Source: an uncultured Phycisphaerales bacterium (GTDB lineage: Bacteria; Planctomycetota; Phycisphaerae; Phycisphaerales; UBA1924). Taken from it: a stretch of DNA of 64,000 nucleotides. The translations under genes were made by a program, and so were the position numbers. The notes below the pieces were generated by a model. The model was given only the letters and a program-made list of their open reading frames with translations, had not been told where the DNA came from and ran no database searches. The stretch spans positions 1 through 64,000 of the forward strand of contig CAIYWI010000031.1 of NCBI GenBank assembly GCA_903929885.1, written 5' to 3'. The number at the start of each line of letters is the position of its first letter. The first letter of the stretch is position 1. This document shows positions 53,628 through 60,825 of this stretch, one piece after another.

Positions 53628-54341
53628 ATGTCCAACAACCCCCACGCCGCGATGAGCGTCGATCGCTACCTGACCGATCTGTTCGTGCCGCGCGACGACG
53701 CGTTGACCGAAGCGCTGCGGGAGGCCGACGCCGCGGGGATGCCTTCGATCCACGTGTCACCGACGCAGGGCGCGTTCCTGCACCTGCTGGCTCGCATCAG
53801 GGGAGCCCGCCGCGTGTTGGAGGTGGGAACGCTGGTGGGCTACAGCACGATCTGGCTGGCCAGGGCGGTCCCGTCGCCGCCCGAGGGATTGGTGCTCTCG
53901 CTGGAGATCGATCCGGCGCGCGCCGCGATGGCGCGGGCCAACGTGGACCGCGCGGGCATCGGCGACCGCGTCGAGATTCGCGTCGCGCCCGCCGCCGAGT
54001 CGCTGGCCGACCTCGAACGCGCGGCTGCGGCCGGCTCGCTCGCCCCCTTCGACCTGGTCTTCATCGACGCCGACAAGCCGAACAACCCACGCTACGTCGA
54101 GGCCGCGTTGCGCCTGACCGCCCCCGGCAGCGTGATCGTCCTCGACAACGTGGTGCGAGACGGCCGCGTCGCCGACGAGCAGAGCGAAGACCCCGCGATC
54201 CGCGGCACACGAACCGCCCTGTCGATCCTGGCGAACGACCCGCGGGTGCAGGCCACCGCCCTGCAGACCGTCGGAGGCAAGGGCTACGACGGGTTCGCCG
54301 TGGCGTTGGTGGTCGGGCGGGCGGATGCGACGCGCTCTTGA
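53628..54341 (+). CDS. class I SAM-dependent O-methyltransferase (CCoAOMT/COMT-like)
   Basis: 237 aa. SAM motif RRVLEVGTLVGYSTIWLARA, GLVLSLEIDPARAAMARANV, the metal-binding FDLVFIDADKPNNPRYVEAA and VIVLDNVVRDGRV. These match the divalent-metal O-methyltransferase family (methyltransferase 3). Bacterial members have broad or unknown substrates. Start at ATG 53628 was chosen because the family helix (DRYLTDLF) follows directly. Confidence 0.9.
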   Translation: MSNNPHAAMSVDRYLTDLFVPRDDALTEALREADAAGMPSIHVSPTQGAFLHLLARIRGARRVLEVGTLVGYSTIWLARAVPSPPEGLVLSLEIDPARAAMARANVDRAGIGDRVEIRVAPAAESLADLERAAAAGSLAPFDLVFIDADKPNNPRYVEAALRLTAPGSVIVLDNVVRDGRVADEQSEDPAIRGTRTALSILANDPRVQATALQTVGGKGYDGFAVALVVGRADATRS

Positions 54342-54345
54342 CCCG

Positions 54346-54351
54346 TACACT
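54346..54351 (+). promoter_or_regulatory. -10 box of the methyltransferase remnant (leaderless type)
   Basis: TACACT ends 9 nt before the ATG at 54361. TTGACC stands only 2 nt upstream, too close to act as its -35. Confidence 0.4.
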
Positions 54352-54360
54352 GGTGGCGCG

Positions 54361-54848
54361 ATGGGCGCGGGATCGGTGTCGATCCACACCGGCCAATGGC
54401 CCGCCGAAGCGCCGCTGCGGACGGCCGTGGGCGGGAGCTACTCGCTCATCACGAGCAAGAACACGCTCAAGGGCGGCTACATCAACCCCTCGCCCCCGCC
54501 GGGGCAGACGGTCGATCCCAAGCGGCTGGTCCATCTGGGCGTGAGCAACAAGGCGTTCGTCAAGCAGGTGCACGACTCGCTGCGGCCCGGCGGCGTGTTC
54601 GTGATCTACAACATCTGCCCGCCGCAGAACCTGCCGGACAAGGAGTACATCCCGTGGGCCGACGGGCTGTCGCCTTTCTCGCGGGCGATGTTCGAGGACG
54701 CCGGCCTCGAGGTGCTGGCCTTCGATCAAGTCGACCACGCGTGGGTGCTCAACTGCTTCGAGAAGCTGGGCTATGCGGAGGGCAAGCGCGGGAGGAACTG
54801 GCGAAGGCCTACTTCTGCTGGTACACGATCGTGCGGCGGCGGGAGTGA
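54361..54848 (+). pseudogene. frameshifted, N-terminally short methyltransferase-like gene
   Basis: The frame from 54361 encodes YSLITSKNTLKGGYINP, VHDSLRPGGVFVIYNICPP and PWADGLSPFSRAMFEDAGLE, which read like the C-terminal half of a class I SAM methyltransferase. The SAM-binding half is missing. At about 54785-54790 the frame should shift by one missing base: the other frame continues as AREELAKAYFCWYTIVRR and stops at 54848, a natural protein end, while the first frame becomes Arg/Gly-rich. The missing base is probably a G between AAG and CGC. Either a decaying gene or a sequencing error. Confidence 0.6.
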
Positions 54849-54931
54849 GCGGCGGCCTCGCGTTGCCGGAAAGGGGCCGAGCACGTCCGGGAACGCCCGC
54901 GAACCGGCCCGAGCGGGGCGTGGCGGCCCCC

Positions 54932-54937
54932 TACCAT
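54932..54937 (+). promoter_or_regulatory. -10 box of rimO (leaderless type)
   Basis: TACCAT ends 8 nt before the GTG at 54946, and this helps to choose that start. Confidence 0.5.
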
Positions 54938-54945
54938 CCCGTCCA

Positions 54946-56601
54946 GTGCCCAGCAAGAAGCCAAGCAACAAGCCCGCCACGAAGACCTCCGACCCCGGCG
55001 ACGGCGTGCGCACCGTCTCCTTGATCTCCTTGGGATGTCCCAAGAACCTCGTGGATTCCGAGAAGATGCTGGGGCTCCTGGCCGAGTCGGGGCTGGCCCC
55101 CATCTCGCACGACCCCGAGGGCGAGGGCTTCGGCGGGGCCGACGCGGTGGTGGTCAACACCTGCGGCTTTCTCGAGGCCAGCAAGGACGAGTCGCTGGGC
55201 GTGATCAAGGAGGCGATTGCCGCCAAGGAACGGGGCGAGGTCAAGCGGGTGATCGTGGCGGGTTGCCTGGTGCAGCGTCACCGCGCGAAGATGCTTGAGT
55301 GGGCGCCCGGGATCGACGCGATGGTGGGCGTCTTCGACCGCGATCGCATCGTCGACGCCGTGCAGGGACCCGGCGGCGCTCGCAAGCGGCTGGACGAAGT
55401 GAGCGACAAGCCGGCGTACTGGATCGCCGCCAACGCGTTGTCGGCGGCGAAGGATCGCGGGATGAAGGTGACGGGCCTGACCGTCAACGGCAAGGACGGC
55501 AAGGGCATCGGCTACTTCGAGGACGACTCGGCCCGTCTGCGGCTCACGCCCCGCCACTACGGCTACCTGCGCGTCAGCGAAGGGTGCAACCAGAACTGCG
55601 CCTTTTGCACCATCCCGAGCATCCGGGGCAAGATGAGGAGCAAGCCGCTGGATCGCATCCAGCAGGAGGCCCGCGAGCTCCTGGCCGACGGGGCGCACGA
55701 ACTGCTCATCATCGGCCAGGACACCACCAGCTACGGCGACGACATCGGCTTTGGCTTGAAGGACGGGGGCGGACTTCCCGCGCTGCTCAACGGGCTGAGC
55801 GACACCATCCGCGACGCCACGGGGCATGGGTGGCTGCGACTGATGTACGCCTACCCGAGCAACTTCTCGAGCGAGATCGTCGACGCCTTCGCTGAACTGA
55901 CCGGGAAGGGCCACCTGCTCAAGTACCTCGACATCCCGCTCCAGCATGCGAGCGATCGCGTGCTCAAGGGCATGCGCCGCCACGTCACGCGTCGTCAGCA
56001 GGAGCAGTTGGTCACGACGCTCAGGGATCGCATCCCCGGCATGGCGATCCGAACGACGTTCATCAGCGGCTTCCCCGGCGAGACGGAAGCGGACCACCAA
56101 GAACTCCTCGAGTTCGTCGAGGAGATGCAGTTCGACGCCGTGGGCGTCTTCGAGTACTCGCACGAGCCGGGTACCGTGGCCGGCACGATGGAGGAAGACC
56201 CCACGCTCGCCGTCCCCGCCGAGGTCAAGAAGCGTCGCCGCGACGAGGTGATGGAACTGCAGCAACGCATCGCCTTCGAACAGGCGGCGTTCCTCGCCGA
56301 GCAGTTCGACGAGCACAAGCCCACATCGAGCGGGGTGCAGTTCGACGTCATCATCGACGAGGCGATGCAGACCAAGGGCCGCAAGACCAGCGGCGTGAGC
56401 GAAGGGGGCGGGCTCTACAAGGGCCGCACCTACTTCCAGGCCCCGCAGATCGACGCCGTCACGTACGTGCAATCGCCCGAGCGGCTGTCGCCCGGCGAAG
56501 TCGTGCGGTGCACCGTCACGGGCAGCGACGGCTACGACCTGATCGCCAAGACGGCCGCCGCGATCGAGAAGCGGGTGGGCCTTCGCGTGCTCCGCAAGTG
56601 A
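54946..56601 (+). CDS. rimO: ribosomal protein S12 methylthiotransferase RimO
   Basis: 551 aa against about 440 in E. coli. It adds a methylthio group to Asp88 of S12 (uS12) using two 4Fe-4S clusters. The N-terminal UPF0004 domain has VSLISLGCPKNLVDSEKMLG, VVNTCGF and VIVAGCLVQRH (three Cys). Radical SAM: RVSEGCNQNCAFCTIPSIRG (CxxxCxxC), then MYAYPSNF, LKYLDIPLQHASD and a C-terminal TRAM domain. Between the first two domains is an extra ~50-residue segment (residues ~145-195). The start GTG at 54946 follows the TACCAT box; a longer reading from upstream belongs to the pseudogene frame. Confidence 0.93.
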   Translation: MPSKKPSNKPATKTSDPGDGVRTVSLISLGCPKNLVDSEKMLGLLAESGLAPISHDPEGEGFGGADAVVVNTCGFLEASKDESLGVIKEAIAAKERGEVKRVIVAGCLVQRHRAKMLEWAPGIDAMVGVFDRDRIVDAVQGPGGARKRLDEVSDKPAYWIAANALSAAKDRGMKVTGLTVNGKDGKGIGYFEDDSARLRLTPRHYGYLRVSEGCNQNCAFCTIPSIRGKMRSKPLDRIQQEARELLADGAHELLIIGQDTTSYGDDIGFGLKDGGGLPALLNGLSDTIRDATGHGWLRLMYAYPSNFSSEIVDAFAELTGKGHLLKYLDIPLQHASDRVLKGMRRHVTRRQQEQLVTTLRDRIPGMAIRTTFISGFPGETEADHQELLEFVEEMQFDAVGVFEYSHEPGTVAGTMEEDPTLAVPAEVKKRRRDEVMELQQRIAFEQAAFLAEQFDEHKPTSSGVQFDVIIDEAMQTKGRKTSGVSEGGGLYKGRTYFQAPQIDAVTYVQSPERLSPGEVVRCTVTGSDGYDLIAKTAAAIEKRVGLRVLRK

Positions 56602-56631
56602 GACGAGGCGATCGCGTCGCGGCCGCCCGCG

Positions 56632-58017
56632 TCATTCGAGCGCCATGCCGACGCTGCTCACCATGCCCTGGCTCGACTCGTCGAGGGCGGCGACGTAGTT
56701 GAATACGTGCACGCGGGTGGGCTGCACGAGCTTCACGGCCGCGCACATGTTGCCGATGCTGCACCAGTGCGTGGGGTTCTGCTGCCACGCCATGCTGGCG
56801 ATGAGCTCGTCGGTCTTGCCGTTGGCGAGCAACTGGATCATCTCGCGATCGTGGTTGAACACGCCGTTGCGGAACTCCTGAACCTCGGGAGCGTCGCCGG
56901 AGACTTCGCGATCGTCGCCGAAGGCGCGACCGACGTGACTGAGGTCGGCCGACGACACGATCAACGTGCGTCCGGGCACCGAGGCCAGGGCGGATCGCAT
57001 CGCCGCGATGAACGCCTCGAAGGAGACGCCCAGGCCGTCGTAGCTCTCGCCGTTGTTGACCGTCGGATCGTGGATGAGCACGCCCATCACCGGCGGGAAG
57101 GCCCCCCGCTCGTCGGCCCCCAGGCAATGCTGGAGCCAGGGAATCTGCAGTTCGATGCTGTGCTCGCGCTCATGATCGAAGCGATGGGCGAAGACCCGCT
57201 CGCCCGCCTGAGGCCCGAGCGCCGAGCGGAAGGCGGCGATCAGATCCGTCGCGGCCTGACAGACGCCCAAGGGCGACTCGAAGCCCTTGTCGCACGCGCA
57301 AACGCCCGTCTCCTGGCCGAAGTGGTTGGTGCCCAGGATCAGGACGCGGTCGGGACGGGCGAGCCCGCGAAGGCGGCCCCAGACACCCGCGTAGTTCACC
57401 CAGCCTCGCTGATAATCGATGTGAGGGACGATGATGCCCTTGGGCAGCGACTCAAGCACCGGCGCGTTGGGATCCTTGAGCGCCTCGGCGATCCACTGAT
57501 CGAAGACCTCCCGCATCCGTCGAACGCCCATGCCGGTGCGATACTCGTCCGACATCTCGACCGGTGCGCTCCGCTCGGCCTCGGGCCGCTGCATCCGCAC
57601 CCAGTGCTCGGCCAGCGAGTCCGCGAAGGCCGCCGTCGACGCCGGGGGCAACACGGGCGCGCCGTCGAAATCGGCCCGCATCTTGGCCTCGATGGCCTCG
57701 AAGACCGGGCCGAAGAGAAGCCCCGCCTCGTCGAGTTGGCCGATCAGGAACTCGAGCGGCTCGCGCGTGAGGCCTCGCCCCACCGCCGCCACGATCTCGT
57801 CGACGGTCCGCTGGCCGTCGAGCATGGGCAACACCACCTGGAAGGCCATCGACGTGAAGACCGCCTTGTCGGAGATCTGCCTCGCGTCCGCCAGTCCGAG
57901 CGCCGTCTGCTCGCCGATCTGGGCCGGAAAGCCCCGAACCGGACGCAGCCGCGGACGCTGATGGTGCGACGCGGCGGGATTGAAGACCGAACGGGGCTGG
58001 CTGGGCATGTCGCTCAT
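56632..58017 (-). CDS. MEMO1-family protein (AmmeMemoRadiSam system protein B) with N-terminal extension
   Basis: 461 aa. The C-terminal ~270 residues match the MEMO fold: IIVPHIDYQRGWVNYAGVW, VLILGTNHFGQ, HRFDHEREHSIELQIPWLQH, TLIVSSADLSHVG, the last with the active-site-like His. The N-terminal ~170 residues are extra: AFQVVLPMLDGQRTVDEIVA...LIGQLDEAGLLFGP looks like a PqqD-type winged helix. The AMMECR1 and radical-SAM partners of the named system are not in the window. The start at 58017 is favoured by the TACACT box 9 nt upstream. Role unknown. Confidence 0.85.
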   Translation of the reverse strand: MSDMPSQPRSVFNPAASHHQRPRLRPVRGFPAQIGEQTALGLADARQISDKAVFTSMAFQVVLPMLDGQRTVDEIVAAVGRGLTREPLEFLIGQLDEAGLLFGPVFEAIEAKMRADFDGAPVLPPASTAAFADSLAEHWVRMQRPEAERSAPVEMSDEYRTGMGVRRMREVFDQWIAEALKDPNAPVLESLPKGIIVPHIDYQRGWVNYAGVWGRLRGLARPDRVLILGTNHFGQETGVCACDKGFESPLGVCQAATDLIAAFRSALGPQAGERVFAHRFDHEREHSIELQIPWLQHCLGADERGAFPPVMGVLIHDPTVNNGESYDGLGVSFEAFIAAMRSALASVPGRTLIVSSADLSHVGRAFGDDREVSGDAPEVQEFRNGVFNHDREMIQLLANGKTDELIASMAWQQNPTHWCSIGNMCAAVKLVQPTRVHVFNYVAALDESSQGMVSSVGMALE

Positions 58018-58026
58018 GGTTTGGGG

Positions 58027-58032
58027 AGTGTA
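58027..58032 (-). promoter_or_regulatory. -10 box of the MEMO-family gene (leaderless type)
   Basis: TACACT on the minus strand, 9 nt before the start codon at 58017. Confidence 0.5.
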
Positions 58033-58072
58033 GGGATCGACGAATCCTGAACCGGCCGGCAAGGTGACCGGC

Positions 58073-58108
58073 GACAAAACAACATCGGCTCCGGGAGACC
58101 CCGGAGCC
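58073..58108 (-). terminator. intrinsic terminator of rpsP
   Basis: Perfect 10-bp stem 58085-58094 with 58099-58108. On the minus strand it is followed by ATGTTGTTTTGTC, a T-rich tail, 65 nt after the rpsP stop codon. Confidence 0.8.
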
Positions 58109-58172
58109 GACGGTTGATCAGCAGAACATCCGAAACCGAGCCCGCACGGGCGGGGGAGGGACGCAGAAGGCC

Positions 58173-58511
58173 TCAGGCCTTCTTCTCGCCCTCGGCCGCG
58201 GCCTTGGCCTTGCGCTCCTCGACCAGCTTGCGGTCCTCGGCGCGATCGGCCTCCCAGGCCTTCACGTCGACGAGGCCTCGCTTGGCGAGGAAGTCACGCA
58301 TGGTGTCGCTGGGCTGCGCACCCTTGGAGAGCCAGTACTTGACGCGCTCGTCGTTGATCTCGAGTTGCTTGGTCGCGTCCGGAGCGAGCGGGTTGTACCA
58401 GCCCAGGTTCTCGATCACCGGACCGTCGCGACGGGCTCGCTTCTCCACCGCGGCGATGCGGTAGAAGGGGCGGTTGCGACGGCCGTAACGCTGCATGCGG
58501 ATGCGAACCAA
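58173..58511 (-). CDS. rpsP: 30S ribosomal protein S16 (bS16)
   Basis: 112 aa. The start is the TTG at 58511, giving a leading VRIRMQRYGRRNRPFYRI that matches the S16 start; GGAG lies 8 nt upstream. The core continues VENLGWYNPL, then ERVKYWLSKGAQPSDTMRDFL, and ends in a Lys/Glu/Ala tail. Usual partners (rimM, trmD, rplS) are not adjacent here, so the gene is isolated. Confidence 0.93.
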   Translation of the reverse strand: MVRIRMQRYGRRNRPFYRIAAVEKRARRDGPVIENLGWYNPLAPDATKQLEINDERVKYWLSKGAQPSDTMRDFLAKRGLVDVKAWEADRAEDRKLVEERKAKAAAEGEKKA

Positions 58512-58715
58512 GGCGAATCTCCGATGACTGGTGATCGAGGTGCTGACCCAACGACCCGCCCGACGCCTCGAACAAGGCACCGACGGGCCTTGATGCTAGG
58601 CGCGAGGCCGGAACGGGAAAAGCCGCCTCGCCCCTCGCCCGGCCGCAAGACCCCGTCACCCGCTTTTGTTCGTGTTCCGATAGGGTTCTCGGGGTCGAAG
58701 GCCCGTGCTTGCCCC

Positions 58716-58721
58716 TACGCT
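58716..58721 (+). promoter_or_regulatory. -10 box of the enoyl-CoA hydratase gene (leaderless type)
   Basis: TACGCT ends 7 nt before the ATG at 58729. Confidence 0.5.
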
Positions 58722-58728
58722 GGCCGCC

Positions 58729-59652
58729 ATGACCATGGTTGAGCCCCTTCCACTGACGCAGGATGTCGATGGCCCCCACGCCGGCATCTGGACCCTCACC
58801 CTCGAGCAGCCCGGCAAGCCGGTGGTGGTGCTCGAGGAAGGGCTCATCCGGCGGCTCGAGGCCACACTGGCCCTCGTGCCTCGCGACGCACGCGGGCTCG
58901 TCCTCCGAAGCGCGAGCGAACGCGTCTTCGTCGCCGGCGCCGACCTCAAGGCCATCTCCGAAATGAGCGACGCCCAACTCGAGGAGTACCTGACGTACGG
59001 ATCGAAGGTCTTCGGGATGCTCGGCCAACTCGCATGCCCCACCGTGGCCGCGATCAACGGAGCCGCACTCGGCGGCGGGCTGGAGCTGGCGATGCACTGC
59101 GACGGTCTGGTGGCCGCCCCATCGCCTTCGGGCAAGCCCTACCCCGTCGGGCTTCCGGAGGCGGGCCTCAACATCTGTCCCGGATGGGGAGGCACGAACC
59201 TGCTGGGCGCGAGAATAGATCCTGCGTTGGCCCTTGAACTCACGATGTCGGGCAGGACCTTGCTCGTCGACGACGCGAGGGAGAAGGGGTTGTTCGACGC
59301 CTTCGCGCCCGCCTCGGCGGACCTGCTCGCGACCGCCAAGACCTGGGTGGGCCTCCCATCGCTCCGCGCGGCGCAGCGGGACGGTGCCCCGGCGCACTGG
59401 ATCGGTCGCACCAACTCGGCGGCCAGCAACGCCCGCCGCGACGTGGCCAAGGCCAGCTTGCACGCGTGCGCCTCGATGCTGGGCGCTCACCAGGCCGAGT
59501 CGCCCGCGGGCGCGGTGCTCGCGGCGGCGCACGCCGGCCTGGCCGAGGGATGGCAGGCCGCGTTGCGTCGCGAACGGCGAGAACTCATTCGCCTTCGCAA
59601 CTCGCCCGAGGGCAAGGGCGCGATTCAGGCCTTCCTGACCAAGGGCAAGTGA
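58729..59652 (+). CDS. enoyl-CoA hydratase/isomerase family protein
   Basis: 307 aa. Crotonase fold: oxyanion-hole residues in RVFVAGADLKAISEM and NGAALGGGLELAMHCDGLVA; the catalytic Glu region reads GLPEAGLNICPGWGGTNLLG. The C-terminal helices are longer than in plain hydratases. It could act in fatty-acid or CoA-thioester degradation, but the substrate is unknown. A second ATG at 58735 is possible. It has no adjacent beta-oxidation genes. Confidence 0.85.
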   Translation: MTMVEPLPLTQDVDGPHAGIWTLTLEQPGKPVVVLEEGLIRRLEATLALVPRDARGLVLRSASERVFVAGADLKAISEMSDAQLEEYLTYGSKVFGMLGQLACPTVAAINGAALGGGLELAMHCDGLVAAPSPSGKPYPVGLPEAGLNICPGWGGTNLLGARIDPALALELTMSGRTLLVDDAREKGLFDAFAPASADLLATAKTWVGLPSLRAAQRDGAPAHWIGRTNSAASNARRDVAKASLHACASMLGAHQAESPAGAVLAAAHAGLAEGWQAALRRERRELIRLRNSPEGKGAIQAFLTKGK

Positions 59653-59711
59653 TCGCCCGGGGCGCGTGATGGCCCGTGGCATGGGACTGAAGCACCGATG
59701 CCGCGTCGGCA

Positions 59712-60779
59712 TCAGGGCTCGACCCGCCGGGCCATCTCGATCATGGTCGAAGGACTCTCCGGATGTCCCGTGTGGGCGCTGAGCAGGGCCGTCTGCGCCG
59801 CCACCAGCGAGCGATCGAGCGGAACCGGCCCCGTGTCGGGCCCGGCGGCGCGGAGCAGGCGGGCGATCTCGAGCCCGATGCGAACGCCGACACTCGGCGG
59901 CTGGGCGCGGGCGGCCGATCGCACGGTGCCGTCGGGCGCGAGCCACTCGTGGCCCGAGTCGTCGATGCGGAAGAGCCCCTGCGACGAGAGGAGTTCGACC
60001 GAGAAGGCGTCGGTCGGCGCCGAGTCGCTCAGGTGCATCGTGGCGGCGCGACCGTCGGGGAATCGCACGATCGCGGCGAGATCGCCGTCGATGGCGCGGA
60101 GCGAATCGGGCGGCGCCGAGGCGCGGCCGGTCGAATGGCCGCGCTGGACGCGACAGGCATCGATCCACGCGACATGTTCGAATCCGGGAAAGAGATGATC
60201 GAGCAGGTCGAAGCCGCCGACGAGTCGCGACGCGAGCGAGAGTCGTCCGGGCGACGCGTGCACGCGGACGACGGCCGAACGGGGCGTGCCGAATGCCAGC
60301 AGCGTCTCGACGGACTCGACGAAGGCGGGCGTGCGGGTGGGCATGGCGAGCAGGCGCATGGCTCGCTCGAGCCCGGCGATACGGGCCATCGAGAGGGGGC
60401 CGCCATCGAGGTCGAGATCATCCTGAGGCCGCCACAGCCGGGCGAGATCGAAGACGCTTTGCGGGATGGGATCGAGACAGAAGAGCCGCACGCCTCGCTG
60501 CCAGGCCTGAACCAAGGCGCGAAGGTCTTCCGGGCGGCTGCCGAAGTCCCCGGCCGAGGCGATCAGGAGGGCACCCCCCTGCATCGAGGCGAGCATGGCG
60601 CGCAGGTCGGTCGCAGGGGCGGCGTCGAGCGCGCCGGCGACCGCGCCGGTCTGGCCGTTGGCCCAACATCCCGCGGCGACCGGATCGAGCGACGCGGCGT
60701 CGGCGATCTCCCGCACGAGGGCGACCTGGGAGGGCTCCGCCCACACGCACACGGGAGGATTCCTCGGGAGCGACTGCAT
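59712..60779 (-). CDS. Gfo/Idh/MocA-like protein, divergent
   Basis: 355 aa. An N-terminal Rossmann-like half (QVALVREIADAASLDPVAAG...GGALLIASAGDFGSRPEDLRAL) and a C-terminal half with FPGFEHVAWIDAC and SAPTDAFSVELLSSQGLFRI, the beta-sheet layout of Gfo/Idh/MocA oxidoreductases. The usual GxGxxG and EKP motifs are not visible, so it may have lost dehydrogenase activity. TACGCT (complement of 60787-60792) ends 7 nt before the ATG at 60779. Confidence 0.5.
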   Translation of the reverse strand: MQSLPRNPPVCVWAEPSQVALVREIADAASLDPVAAGCWANGQTGAVAGALDAAPATDLRAMLASMQGGALLIASAGDFGSRPEDLRALVQAWQRGVRLFCLDPIPQSVFDLARLWRPQDDLDLDGGPLSMARIAGLERAMRLLAMPTRTPAFVESVETLLAFGTPRSAVVRVHASPGRLSLASRLVGGFDLLDHLFPGFEHVAWIDACRVQRGHSTGRASAPPDSLRAIDGDLAAIVRFPDGRAATMHLSDSAPTDAFSVELLSSQGLFRIDDSGHEWLAPDGTVRSAARAQPPSVGVRIGLEIARLLRAAGPDTGPVPLDRSLVAAQTALLSAHTGHPESPSTMIEMARRVEP

Positions 60780-60786
60780 CGGTCTG

Positions 60787-60792
60787 AGCGTA
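60787..60792 (-). promoter_or_regulatory. -10 box of the Gfo/Idh-like gene (leaderless type)
   Basis: TACGCT on the minus strand, 7 nt before the start codon at 60779. It is back-to-back with the box at 60808. Confidence 0.5.
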
Positions 60793-60807
60793 GGCCGAAC
60801 CGGGCCC

Positions 60808-60813
60808 TACGCT
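60808..60813 (+). promoter_or_regulatory. -10 box of the ABC permease gene
   Basis: TACGCT ends 12 nt before the ATG at 60826, giving a leader of about 5 nt. Confidence 0.45.
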
Positions 60814-60825
60814 CACGGGCCGACG

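Noticed and set aside
54786-54800. Programmed frameshift in the methyltransferase fragment
   Set aside because: No slippery heptamer or downstream pseudoknot is apparent; a missing base or gene decay is simpler.
56632-58017. Complete AmmeMemoRadiSam system
   Set aside because: AMMECR1 and radical-SAM partners are not next to the MEMO gene; RimO is a radical-SAM enzyme nearby, but of another family.
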